In this document: positions 25,192 to 33,308 of the stretch, piece after piece
Position numbering within the stretch: the stretch's first letter is position 1
How the letters are laid out: the number at the start of each line of letters is the position of its first letter
Origin: Actinomycetes bacterium
Lineage (GTDB): Bacteria; Actinomycetota; Coriobacteriia; Anaerosomatales; Anaerosomataceae
DNA: 50,399 nt
Assembly (NCBI GenBank): GCA_021372825.1
Contig: JAJFTR010000070.1
Span: forward strand, 1-50,399
Reading direction: 5' to 3'
Notes under the pieces: model-generated
What the model was told of the DNA's origin: nothing
Seen by the model: only the letters and a program-made list of their open reading frames with translations
Databases searched by the model: none
Made by a program: the position numbers and the translations under genes

Positions 25192-26364
25192 GTGAGCAAG
25201 TCATGGGAGGAGATCAACGCGCGCATCGCGTCGGGGGAGGCGGTGGTGCTCACCGCCGAGGAGTTCGGCGCTCTGGCGGCGGACGAGGGCATCAAGACCG
25301 CCGCGCGCAAGGTGGATGTGGTGACGACAGGCACCTTCGGGCCGATGTGTTCGTCGGGAGTCGTGCTCAACTTCGGGCACAGCGACCCGCCGATCCGCAT
25401 GGCGAAGATCACCTTGAACGACGTCGAGGCCTATGGCGGTCTCGCCGCGGTGGACACCTATCTGGGCGTGACGCAGCCTAGCTCGGTGCGAGGCATCGAG
25501 TACGGGGGCGCGCATGTGATCGAGGATCTGCTGCGTGGACGCGCGGTGCGTCTGCGTGCGTCGAGCCCGGGCACGGACTGCTACCCGCGCACCGAGATCG
25601 ACACGTGGGTGAGGCTCGCCGACCTCAATCAGGCGTACTTCTTCAACCCGCGCAACGCGTACCAGAACTACGCGGTGGCGGTGAACTCCACAGACCGGGC
25701 GCTGCACACCTACATGGGGACGCTCTTGCCACGCCTCGGCAACGCGACGTACTCCTCAGCGGGTGCGCTCTCACCTCTTCTGAACGATCCCTTGTACCGT
25801 ACCATCGGTATCGGCAGCCGCGTGTTCGTCGCGGGCGCGCCCGGATTCGTCGCGTGGCAGGGGACGCAGCACAATCCCGACCAGCCGCGTGACGAACATG
25901 GTGTGCCCGTCGCTTCCGCCGGCACGCTCGCGGTGATCGCCGACCTTAAGCAGGCCAGCGCGGAATACTTCGCCGCGGCGACCTTCACGGGCTATGGGAC
26001 GAGCGCGTTCGTCGGTGTCGGCGTACCCATACCTGTGCTCGACGAGGACCTAGCCGCCACGCTCGCGCTCGGCGATGCGGATCTGCAGGCGACGGTGATC
26101 GATTACGGGGTCCCTCGGCGCAGCAGGCCCTCTGTCGGGCGTGTGACGTACGCGCAACTCCGCAGCGGGTGGATCGAGATCGAGGGCAAGAAGGTGCAGA
26201 CGGGCCCGATATCCTCGCTCCCCAAGGCGCGCGCGATCGCCGCGGAACTCAAGCGGTGGGTCGCCGAGGAGCGCTTCACGCTCACGCCGCCCATTCAACG
26301 GCTTCCGCAACCGGGCGAAGCGTCCATCCACACGCTCGAGATCCGCACCGAGGAGGCGGTCTAG
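25192..26364 (+). CDS. Homocysteine biosynthesis protein (HcyBio/DUF39, COG1900)
   Basis: Protein of 390 residues of the HcyBio family, found in anaerobes and methanogens, where it makes homocysteine from aspartate semialdehyde and sulfide without acylated homoserine. Features include TTGTFGPMCSSGV with C53, the substrate region NFGHSDPPIRM, and SSPGTDCYPR with C130; paired conserved cysteines at these places are candidates for persulfide chemistry in the family. The start is GTG 25192, preceded by GGAGGTGG (25181-25188). It is the first gene behind the Met T-box, followed without gap by the NIL-ferredoxin gene. The assignment relies on recalled family work on methanogens; the reaction here is inferred. 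Confidence 0.88.
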   Translation: MSKSWEEINARIASGEAVVLTAEEFGALAADEGIKTAARKVDVVTTGTFGPMCSSGVVLNFGHSDPPIRMAKITLNDVEAYGGLAAVDTYLGVTQPSSVRGIEYGGAHVIEDLLRGRAVRLRASSPGTDCYPRTEIDTWVRLADLNQAYFFNPRNAYQNYAVAVNSTDRALHTYMGTLLPRLGNATYSSAGALSPLLNDPLYRTIGIGSRVFVAGAPGFVAWQGTQHNPDQPRDEHGVPVASAGTLAVIADLKQASAEYFAAATFTGYGTSAFVGVGVPIPVLDEDLAATLALGDADLQATVIDYGVPRRSRPSVGRVTYAQLRSGWIEIEGKKVQTGPISSLPKARAIAAELKRWVAEERFTLTPPIQRLPQPGEASIHTLEIRTEEAV

Positions 26365-26772
26365 ATGCCACGCAAGCGGTTCGACCTCACCTTCCCGCCA
26401 CGTCAGGCGACCAAGGCGATCACCTACCACCTGGTAAAGGACTTCGACCTTGTCCCGAACATCTTGCGCGCGGCGATCCAGCCCGGACAAGAAGGCCGGA
26501 TGCTGCTTGAACTCACAGGGCGCAAGGAGGACTTCGAGGCGGGGATCGCATTCCTTGAGGCCGAGGGCATCACCGTCTCTCCTGCCGCGAGTGACATCCG
26601 GCTGGACGAGGAAACGTGCGTGCTCTGTGGCCTGTGCACGGCGGTGTGCAAGCCACATGCTCTGGAGCTGGCCTTCGAAGAAGGTGTGCTGCACTTCGAC
26701 AAGGACAAGTGCGTCTACTGTGAAGCGTGCGTGATAGCCTGTCCGAGACGGGCTATCACGCTGTCGTTCTAG
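26365..26772 (+). CDS. NIL-domain ferredoxin, partner of HcyBio
   Basis: Protein of 135 residues. Residues 1-~75 form an NIL (ACT-like) domain; residues ~80-135 form a two-cluster [4Fe-4S] ferredoxin with CVLCGLCTAVCKP and CVYCEACVIACPR. In methanogens and sulfate reducers, genes of this design sit next to HcyBio and are thought to provide electrons for reductive sulfur insertion. The ATG at 26365 directly follows the HcyBio stop codon, with GAGGAGG eight bases before it inside HcyBio, so the two are coupled. It lacks a signal peptide and should be cytoplasmic. Confidence 0.9.
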   Translation: MPRKRFDLTFPPRQATKAITYHLVKDFDLVPNILRAAIQPGQEGRMLLELTGRKEDFEAGIAFLEAEGITVSPAASDIRLDEETCVLCGLCTAVCKPHALELAFEEGVLHFDKDKCVYCEACVIACPRRAITLSF

Positions 26773-26799
26773 TCGCAAGGATGAAGGGAGACACGCAGG

Positions 26800-29199
26800 A
26801 TGCCGGACATCCAGCTTCGGCTCGGCCGTGAGGTCCTCGTGATCGATGGCGCGACGGGCACCATGCTCGAGCGTGCCGGCATCCCTGCCGAGCAGTGCCC
26901 TGCACAGTTGTGCCTACTCGATCCCGATATCGTGCTGGACATCCATCGCAACTACGTCTTGGCTGGAGCAGATTGCGTGACCACCAACAGTTTCGGCGGC
27001 ACGCGCGCCAAGCTTGCTCACTACGGGCTGGACGGCCAGATGGCGCAGATCAACCGCGCCTCGGTGCGGATCGCACGTGCGTCGGGCGCACAACACGTGC
27101 TCGCGGACGTGGGGCCGAGCGGGCGCGTGCTCGCTCCTGTCGGCGACGCGGAGTTCGACGATGTGTACGCCGACTTCTTCGACCAGGTGCAGGCTCTCGC
27201 ATCGGAGGGTCCTGACGCGATCCTCATCGAGACGATGACCGATATCGCCGAGGCCCGCTGCGCCGTGCTCGCGGCGAGGGCAGCGTGTGACCTGCCGGTG
27301 TTCGTGACGGTGTCTTTCGGCTCGTCTGGGCGGATGGACCTGTCGGGAACGGACCCCGAGACCGCCGCGGTGATCCTTGCAGGCGCTGGTGCTCATGCGG
27401 TGGGGATCAACTGCGGACTTGGGCCCGAACAGATGCTCCCGCTCGTCGAGGGCATGGCCGCAGCCACCTCGCTTCCGATCATCGTTCAACCCAACGCCGG
27501 TCTCCCTCGACGTGTAGGCGAGACGGCCGTCTTTCCGGGAACGGCCGAGGAGATGGGCCATTACGCCGAGAGGTTCGCCGAGGCGGGCGCGTCTTTGATC
27601 GGCTCGTGCTGCGGATCGACACCGGCGTTCACCGGAGCGATAGCCGATCGCGTGAAAGAACGCGCTGTGGCGACGCGGCGCCCGGTCCCGGAGGGCGTCG
27701 CAGTGGCGGGTCCCCGTCGTGTGGTGCGCATCGGTGCCGGCCAGCCTCTTGCGGTGATCGGCGAGAGGATCAACCCGACAGGCAAAAAGGCGCTTGTCGC
27801 GTCGCTCGCGTCCGGATCGATGTCGGTGGTGCGCGACTGTGCTCTCACCCAGCAACAGCAGGGCGCCCACCTGCTTGACGTGAACGTCGGAGCGCCGGAG
27901 ATCGATGCGACGGCGGTCCTGCCCCAGGTAGTAGAAGCGCTCGAAGGCATAGTCGATCTGCCGCTCGTTCTCGATAACACCGACCCTGTCGCGCTTGAGC
28001 GTGCACTCAAGGTCTACCCAGGTCGCGCACTCATCAACAGCGTCAACGGCTCTGACGACTCTATGGCCTGTGTACTGCCCCTGGCCAAGCGTTATGGTGC
28101 GGCGGTACTCGTGCTCGCGCTCGATCAAGACGGCATCCCATCGACCGCCGAGGGGCGCGTCGCGATCGTCGACCGAGTTTGTGCGCGTGCTCACGAACTC
28201 GGTCTCACGGACCAGGACCTCCTCGTGGACTGTCTCGTGCTGACCGCCGCCGCTGACCCGCATGGCGCCCGGGCGACACTGGATGCCGTCCATGTCGTGT
28301 CGCACGATCGCGGGCTTGCCACCGTGCTCGGTGTGAGCAACGTGAGCCATGGCCTGCCCGGGCGCGCGTCCTTGAACGCGACCTACCTTGCGATGGCGGC
28401 GGGGTGCGGGTTGGATGCTGCGATCGTGAACCCGGGCGACGCTGAGGTCATGCGCACCGTCGCGGCGGTCAACGTCTTACGCGGTGCTGACGAGCTCGCG
28501 TCGGCGTGGATCGCCCGTGTGCAGGACGAGAGCAAGCCAAGCGCTGCACGCCCGGAGCTCTTTGCGTCCGGGGCGAGCACCGTGGCCGGGCGTCTTGCGG
28601 CGGCCGTCGAGCACGGTGACGCGGACAGCGCACCGGTCCTGGTGGAGGAGCTTCTGCAAGCGGGCATGGCGCCGGGAGCGGTCGTCTCCGACGTGCTCAC
28701 TCCCGCTATCCAGCGCCTGGGTGACGCCTATGGCCGAGGCGATGTGTTCTTGCCTCAGCTGATCGCCGCCGCTGGGGCGATGAAGGCCGCTGTCGAGGCG
28801 GCGAAGGCCCATCTTCCCGCAGGCGAGGACACCGCAGAGGGCCGGGTAGTGTTCGGCACCGTCAAAGGAGACATCCATAGCATCGGCAAGGACATCTGCA
28901 TCTCGATGCTGGAGAGTCGGGGCTTCGCGGTGAGCGACCTGGGTGTGGACGTCGCTCCTGAGACCTTCGCGCGTGCGGCGAGCGAGGCCGACGTGGTGTG
29001 CCTCTCGGCGCTCATGACCACCACGCTCGGTGCGATGGAGGACACCGTCGAGCTTCTTGCCGAGACCGGCGTGCCCGTGCTCGTGGGAGGAGCCGTCGTG
29101 ACCGAGGACTATGCGCAGACGATCGGGGCAGGGTATGCGCCTAACGCACCGGGGTGCGTGGAGGCGGTCCGCGCAGCGATCGAAGGAGTGCCGAGATGA
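26800..29199 (+). CDS. metH: Cobalamin-dependent methionine synthase lacking the reactivation domain
   Basis: Protein of 799 residues that transfers methyl groups from methyltetrahydrofolate to homocysteine through cobalamin. Order: homocysteine S-methyltransferase barrel (1-~290) with Zn ligands in GINCG and GSCCGS; pterin-binding barrel (~310-570) starting IGERINPTGKK; B12 cap (~590-670); B12-binding Rossmann domain with DIHSIGKDI, H693 being the lower axial ligand. The C-terminal AdoMet-binding reactivation domain of E. coli MetH (about 1,200 residues) is absent, as in many anaerobes that reactivate cobalamin with a separate protein. The start is ATG 26800. The stop overlaps metV by 4 bp. 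Confidence 0.93.
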   Translation: MPDIQLRLGREVLVIDGATGTMLERAGIPAEQCPAQLCLLDPDIVLDIHRNYVLAGADCVTTNSFGGTRAKLAHYGLDGQMAQINRASVRIARASGAQHVLADVGPSGRVLAPVGDAEFDDVYADFFDQVQALASEGPDAILIETMTDIAEARCAVLAARAACDLPVFVTVSFGSSGRMDLSGTDPETAAVILAGAGAHAVGINCGLGPEQMLPLVEGMAAATSLPIIVQPNAGLPRRVGETAVFPGTAEEMGHYAERFAEAGASLIGSCCGSTPAFTGAIADRVKERAVATRRPVPEGVAVAGPRRVVRIGAGQPLAVIGERINPTGKKALVASLASGSMSVVRDCALTQQQQGAHLLDVNVGAPEIDATAVLPQVVEALEGIVDLPLVLDNTDPVALERALKVYPGRALINSVNGSDDSMACVLPLAKRYGAAVLVLALDQDGIPSTAEGRVAIVDRVCARAHELGLTDQDLLVDCLVLTAAADPHGARATLDAVHVVSHDRGLATVLGVSNVSHGLPGRASLNATYLAMAAGCGLDAAIVNPGDAEVMRTVAAVNVLRGADELASAWIARVQDESKPSAARPELFASGASTVAGRLAAAVEHGDADSAPVLVEELLQAGMAPGAVVSDVLTPAIQRLGDAYGRGDVFLPQLIAAAGAMKAAVEAAKAHLPAGEDTAEGRVVFGTVKGDIHSIGKDICISMLESRGFAVSDLGVDVAPETFARAASEADVVCLSALMTTTLGAMEDTVELLAETGVPVLVGGAVVTEDYAQTIGAGYAPNAPGCVEAVRAAIEGVPR

Positions 29200-29867
29200 T
29201 CATCACACGCCCCCGTGAGTGGGAGCGCATACGCGACGACCTCGACCAGATCGGTGCCCGCGCCGTCTTCATCATGGGTTGCGGGCAATGCGCGACCGTG
29301 GCGCACACCGGGGGCGAGGAAGAGGTCCTCCGCACCACAGCGCTACTCGAGCGGGACGGTAGAAAGGTGACCGGCTGGGCTGTGGGCGAGGTCACGTGCC
29401 ACTTGGGCGGTACTCGCCTTGACGCGCGCAAGCACGCCGATGAGATCGCGGCTTCCGACGCCATACTCGTGCTCGCGTGCGGGGCTGGCGTGCAGACGAT
29501 GGCCGATGCGGTCGCCAAACCGGTCTACCCTGGTCTGGAGTCGGTGTTCTTGGGCAACGTGGTCCGCCATGGAGTATTCGAGGAGCGCTGCCAGATGTGC
29601 GGCGAGTGCGTCCTGGATAAGACCGCGGGGATCTGTCCCGTGACGACCTGCCCGAAAGGGCTGCTCAACGGCCCGTGCGGCGGTATGTGGGACGGCAAGT
29701 GCGAGGTCCTGCGCGACCGCGAATGCGTGCATGTCAAGATCCGCCGTCGGCTTGCCGAGCAAGGCCGTCCCGTCCCAGGAGTGCTGCCACCGAAGGACTA
29801 CTCCAAGAAGCTCAAGCCGGGCTCCGTGAACGTGCGTGAGAGCCGGGCAGGCGGTGGCGGACGATGA
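29196..29867 (+). CDS. metV: MetV-type methylenetetrahydrofolate reductase subunit
   Basis: Protein of 223 residues of the methylene-THF reductase C-terminal-domain family (MetV), the Fe-S partner of MetF in acetogens and related anaerobes. It has CGQC near residues 29-33 and, from about 142, a cysteine-rich stretch CQMCGECVLDKTAGICP followed by TTCPKGLLNGPCGG, which should bind zinc or Fe-S. The ATG at 29196 follows AAGGAG and overlaps the metH stop; the end overlaps metF by 4 bp (ATGA). The metH-metV-metF overlap chain points to one translationally coupled methyl-transfer unit. Confidence 0.9.
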   Translation: MIITRPREWERIRDDLDQIGARAVFIMGCGQCATVAHTGGEEEVLRTTALLERDGRKVTGWAVGEVTCHLGGTRLDARKHADEIAASDAILVLACGAGVQTMADAVAKPVYPGLESVFLGNVVRHGVFEERCQMCGECVLDKTAGICPVTTCPKGLLNGPCGGMWDGKCEVLRDRECVHVKIRRRLAEQGRPVPGVLPPKDYSKKLKPGSVNVRESRAGGGGR

Positions 29868-30739
29868 GCCGGCTTTCGGATGCGCTCGCGCACGGGGAGT
29901 TCGTCGTGACCGGTGAGGTGGCACCACCTCGCGGCACGGACCTTTCCGCGATGACCGCGACGATGGCGCTTCTCGGCCCGCACTGCCACGCACTCAACAT
30001 CACCGACAACCAGGGGGCGTCGCTGCACCTGTCGAGCCTTGCCGCCTCGCGCGTGGCGCGTGAGATGGGGTTCGAGCCGATCTTCCAGCAGACATGTCGC
30101 GACCGCAACCGCTTGGCCCTCCAGTCCGACCTGATGGCGGCATGGACGCTCGGCCTTGAGAACGTCCTCATGGTCACGGGAGACGATCCCCGCTCGGGCG
30201 ACCATCCGCAGGCCAAGCCGGTCTTCGACATCGACTCCACGCAGCTGTTGCGCGTGGCGGCGGGTATGAACGAGGGCCACGACATGCTCGGCCGGCCACT
30301 CAAGGGTGGGACCGGGTTCTTCTTGGGGGCGGCGATGTTCCCCGAAGCGGAGCCGTGGGACGTCCAGCTCGAACGCGCGAGAGCCAAGGTGGAAGCGGGC
30401 GCGCGATTCTTCCAGACACAGGCGATCTTCGACATCGACAAGCTCGCGCGAGCGGTCGAGGCGATGCACGAGGTGGGAGCGAAAGTGATCGCGGGCGTGC
30501 TGTTGCTGAGGAGCCCGCGCGCCATCGACTTCATCAACGAGCGGCTCGCCGGCCTCATGGTCCCCGACGCGATCGCCCAGCGCATCCGGCGGGCGGCGGA
30601 CCCCGTCGCGGCCGCGGTGGAGCTGGCCACCGAGCAGGTCATCGCCATGAAGGAGGTGGCTGACGGCGTGCACATCATGCCGCTCGGGCTCACCGAGGCC
30701 GTCCCGCAGATCCTCGATCAAGCCGGCGTCGGCTTGTAA
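29864..30739 (+). CDS. metF: Methylenetetrahydrofolate reductase
   Basis: Flavoenzyme of 291 residues reducing methylene-THF to methyl-THF, which supplies MetH. Family features: GEVAPPRGTD at the N-terminus, LNITDNQGA, the flavin/folate region FQQTCRDRNRLALQSDL, MVTGDDPRSGDHP, and FFQTQAIFD in the C-terminal half. It forms a (beta/alpha)8 barrel and likely works as a complex with MetV, with ferredoxin or NADH as electron source. The ATG at 29864 overlaps metV. It is the last gene of the T-box-controlled methionine operon; the next gene has a separate candidate promoter. Confidence 0.94.
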   Translation: MSRLSDALAHGEFVVTGEVAPPRGTDLSAMTATMALLGPHCHALNITDNQGASLHLSSLAASRVAREMGFEPIFQQTCRDRNRLALQSDLMAAWTLGLENVLMVTGDDPRSGDHPQAKPVFDIDSTQLLRVAAGMNEGHDMLGRPLKGGTGFFLGAAMFPEAEPWDVQLERARAKVEAGARFFQTQAIFDIDKLARAVEAMHEVGAKVIAGVLLLRSPRAIDFINERLAGLMVPDAIAQRIRRAADPVAAAVELATEQVIAMKEVADGVHIMPLGLTEAVPQILDQAGVGL

Positions 30740-30776
30740 GAAGCTCACCCTCTCGTACAGCGGCCGGGCGCTGCCG

Positions 30777-30782
30777 TATCAT
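30777..30782 (+). promoter_or_regulatory. Candidate -10 for the soluble kinase gene
   Basis: TATCAT would start transcription near 30789, 23 bp before the kinase ATG. It suggests the two-component genes can be transcribed apart from the methionine operon. No -35 is evident. Confidence 0.35.
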
Positions 30783-30811
30783 GGTCGCGGGACGCACAGA
30801 CGGCAGGCACG

Positions 30812-31738
30812 ATGCGCACCGAGGCGATGAGCATGGCCGAGAAACGCCGGGATCGTCCGGCCGCAAGCAACACGAGCTTCAGGCAGAGCGAGGGCGCGCA
30901 GGTGACGGCTGACGTGCTGGCCGATCGGGACTCTCGGCTCGGAAGCGTGCTCGAGGCGCTTCAAGAAGCGCGCGACGATGCGGCTCGTCTGGCGCAGGAG
31001 GTGGAGCGCCTCGAGCACGTGAAGTCCGACTTCATCGCCGTGGCGTCGCACGAGCTCACAGAGCCTATGTCGGTGATCCGCCTCTACTGCGACATGCTTG
31101 CGAGCGGGGTCTACGGTGAACTTGCTGAGGACGCCCGAGAAGCGCTGGACGTGATCAGCTCGGCGGTCGCACGTATGGCGTCCATTGTCTCCAACCTCAC
31201 GGACGTCGCCTCGTTCGAGCACGGAGTGGCCACGCTTTCGGCCGAGGAAGTCGATCTGGACGCCTTGACGCGCGGATGCGCCGAGGAACACGCGCGCACG
31301 GCGTCTGCGCGCGGCATCACGGTGGAGTGCTCCCACGCGCCCTGTAGCGTGCGCGTACGAGGGGACGCGGTCCGCTTGCGCCAGGCGCTCGACAACCTTG
31401 TCGGCAACGCCGTGAAGTACTCCTACGACGCAGGCTCGGTACAAATCGAGCTTAGTGCGCAGGGCGGTGACGCGGTGATACGGGTCATCGACGAGGGCCA
31501 AGGGATGCCTCGGGCGGGTCGCGAAGCGGTGTTCGAGCCTTTCAGGAGGCTGGATCACGGCGACGGCCGCCAGGTTCCCGGTATCGGACTCGGCCTCAGC
31601 GTCGCCGAGCATATCGTGGTGGCGCACGGCGGACGGATCGACATCGAGCACAGTGCGCCAGGCGAGGGCAGCGCCTTCGCGATCCGACTGCCGCTGATCG
31701 ACTCGGATGCAGGCACGCTTCCTGGCGATCACCGATGA
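30812..31738 (+). CDS. Soluble sensor histidine kinase
   Basis: Histidine kinase of 308 residues with no membrane segment, so it should sense a cytoplasmic cue or act with a partner. Residues ~45-75 form a short coiled coil (LEALQEARDDAARLAQEVERLEHV), HisKA has VASHELTEPMSVIRLY, and the HATPase domain has N-box LDNLVGNAVKYS, G1 DEGQGMP and G2 GIGLGLS. No PAS, GAF or other known input domain is visible. The ATG at 30812 has only a weak ribosome binding site; ATGs at 30827 and 30833 are alternatives. It is followed after 7 bp by a LytTR regulator, its probable partner. Confidence 0.87.
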   Translation: MRTEAMSMAEKRRDRPAASNTSFRQSEGAQVTADVLADRDSRLGSVLEALQEARDDAARLAQEVERLEHVKSDFIAVASHELTEPMSVIRLYCDMLASGVYGELAEDAREALDVISSAVARMASIVSNLTDVASFEHGVATLSAEEVDLDALTRGCAEEHARTASARGITVECSHAPCSVRVRGDAVRLRQALDNLVGNAVKYSYDAGSVQIELSAQGGDAVIRVIDEGQGMPRAGREAVFEPFRRLDHGDGRQVPGIGLGLSVAEHIVVAHGGRIDIEHSAPGEGSAFAIRLPLIDSDAGTLPGDHR

Positions 31739-31745
31739 GGGTGAG

Positions 31746-32486
31746 ATGAGCGGCGCGCATCGGCAGAAGGTCATGGTCGTCGATGACGATGTCGACCTGG
31801 TAGCAGGACTGGTGCGGCTCCTTGAGCACGAGGGGTACGTCGCGATACCGGTCACGCGCGGGGTCGATGCTCTTCGCACCGCTCTCCGCGAGCGCCCCGA
31901 CGCGATCGTCGTGGACGTCGTCATGCCTGGCGTCGACGGACGGGAAGTGCTGCAACGGATCCGCTCGAACGCCTCGCTTACGACGACTCCCGTGATGATG
32001 CTTAGCGCCGAACCGTCTGTTGACGAGCGCGTGCTCGGGCTAGGCATGGGCGCGGAGGACCTTCTCTTGAAGCCGTTCGCGTCCAAGGAGTTCATCGCAC
32101 GCGTCAAGGCCCTTCTCAGGCAGGGCGGGGCAAGACCGGATGTGGAGTGCCGCCTTCCCATCATTTCCGAGGGGGCGGAACAGGAGTTCTGCGACACCTC
32201 CGAGGTGCTCTATATCGAGGCGCGGGGGAACCGGTGCGTCCTGCACACGACACGGGGCGATCTTCTCACTCGCCTGAGTCTTGCCGAGATACAGGAGCGT
32301 GTCCGCGTGCGCTTCATGAGGGTCCACCGCTCCTTCATCGTCAATCTCGACGCGGTCCGCGGATGCCGGTGGGTGACGCGCTCGGCCTTCGTGCTCATCA
32401 TGGCCGGTGACGCGCAGGTTCCGGTAAGTCGTGCTCTTGTCGGGGAAGTCCGGAGGAGGCTAGGACTCACATGCCAAGGCGGCTAG
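31746..32486 (+). CDS. LytTR-family response regulator
   Basis: Response regulator of 246 residues. The receiver domain (1-~125) has the acidic cluster VVDDDVD, phospho-acceptor Asp in IVVDVVMPGVDG and the Lys in LLLKPF. The output domain (~150-246) is LytTR, marked by VLYIEARGNRCVLHT and FMRVHRSFIVNLDAVRG, a beta-rich DNA-binding fold. The ATG at 31746 follows GAGGGTGAG. Pairing a LytTR regulator with a soluble HisKA-type kinase is uncommon, since LytTR regulators usually partner membrane LytS-type kinases. It overlaps the downstream metallophosphoesterase gene by 16 bp. Confidence 0.88.
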   Translation: MSGAHRQKVMVVDDDVDLVAGLVRLLEHEGYVAIPVTRGVDALRTALRERPDAIVVDVVMPGVDGREVLQRIRSNASLTTTPVMMLSAEPSVDERVLGLGMGAEDLLLKPFASKEFIARVKALLRQGGARPDVECRLPIISEGAEQEFCDTSEVLYIEARGNRCVLHTTRGDLLTRLSLAEIQERVRVRFMRVHRSFIVNLDAVRGCRWVTRSAFVLIMAGDAQVPVSRALVGEVRRRLGLTCQGG

Positions 32487-33262
32487 CACTTTACTCGGAC
32501 ATACATGCCAACCTGCTGGCGCTTGATGCCGTTCTCGCGGACATCGCAGCCAGCAACATCACCGAGCGGTACTGTCTGGGGGACCTGGTGGGGTACGGAC
32601 CGGCACCCTCACAGGTCATCGAACGGATACGCTCGATCGGCGACCCGGTGATCCAGGGGAACTACGACCGGGGCGTGGGCGGGCGCTTGGGGGATTGCGG
32701 CTGCTACTACGCGACCGCCCAGGCGCGAGCCGACGGCGCGGCGTCCTACGATTTCACGGTAGCGGCGACGAGTCCCGAGGAAGCAGCGTATCTCTCGGGC
32801 CTCATGCCGAGTCTCAGGCTCGAGGTCGAAGGGGCGGAGATGCTCCTGTGCCACGGCAGCCCGCGGAAGGTGAACGAGTACCTCATGCCCGACCGGCCCG
32901 CGGAGCAGTTGGTGAGGCTCGCGCGTGAGGCCGACGCGGACCTCGTGTGCTGCGGGCACGTCCACATCCCGTACCACCGCAGACTCGAAGGACCCGACGG
33001 TCACGTCCACTACGTGAGCACAGGTTCCGTGGGCAAGCCCAAAGACGGGGATCCCCGGGCGTGCTGGGTTGAACTCGTCCTGGGTGATGAGGCGGAGGTG
33101 CGTGCTGCCTGTACAGACCCCGCTCAAGGCGCGATCGGCAGGAGCGACGTCCATGCCGGGATCGTTGTCCACCGCGTTGGATACGATGTGACCGCGGTCG
33201 CGCAGGCGGTGATCGCCGTGGGGCTTCCTTCGACGCTTGCCGAGGCGCTCTTGTCCGCGTGA
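32471..33262 (+). CDS. Calcineurin-like metallophosphoesterase (YfcE/MPE family)
   Basis: Protein of 263 residues with all five metallophosphoesterase blocks: SDIHAN, LGDLVGYGP, GNYD, CHGSP and GHVH, which bind two metal ions and hydrolyse a phosphodi- or monoester. The C-terminal ~60 residues are extra to the minimal fold. It resembles the predicted phosphoesterases often found in anaerobes, but the substrate is unknown. The ATG at 32471 overlaps the LytTR gene by 16 bp, so the two are co-expressed; a signalling-nucleotide substrate would be consistent but is not shown. Confidence 0.88.
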   Translation: MPRRLALYSDIHANLLALDAVLADIAASNITERYCLGDLVGYGPAPSQVIERIRSIGDPVIQGNYDRGVGGRLGDCGCYYATAQARADGAASYDFTVAATSPEEAAYLSGLMPSLRLEVEGAEMLLCHGSPRKVNEYLMPDRPAEQLVRLAREADADLVCCGHVHIPYHRRLEGPDGHVHYVSTGSVGKPKDGDPRACWVELVLGDEAEVRAACTDPAQGAIGRSDVHAGIVVHRVGYDVTAVAQAVIAVGLPSTLAEALLSA

Positions 33263-33266
33263 TGCG

Positions 33267-33272
33267 TATACT
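33267..33272 (+). promoter_or_regulatory. Candidate -10 element with leaderless geometry
   Basis: TATACT, a near-perfect -10, ends six bases before the ATG at 33279. The transcript would start at that ATG. Confidence 0.5.
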
Positions 33273-33278
33273 GAGCGC

Positions 33279-33308
33279 ATGTTGTTCCAAGACGAGGAGG
33301 GCACATGA
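33279..33308 (+). CDS. Possible leaderless nine-codon leader peptide
   Basis: ATG at 33279 opens a frame encoding MLFQDEEGT and ends TGA at 33306-33308, overlapping the next gene's ATG in the ATGA arrangement. The ribosome binding site of the downstream gene (GAGGAGG, 33294-33300) lies within it. If transcription begins at the ATG, as the -10 at 33267 suggests, ribosomes would translate this peptide and reinitiate on the MoaE-like gene. Existence of the peptide is an inference; the arrangement is read directly from sequence. Confidence 0.35.
   Translation: MLFQDEEGT

Noticed and set aside
26914-28350. Long minus-strand frame (478 codons) opposite metH
   Set aside because: Composition is atypical (Arg/His-rich) and it lies entirely within the conserved metH gene.
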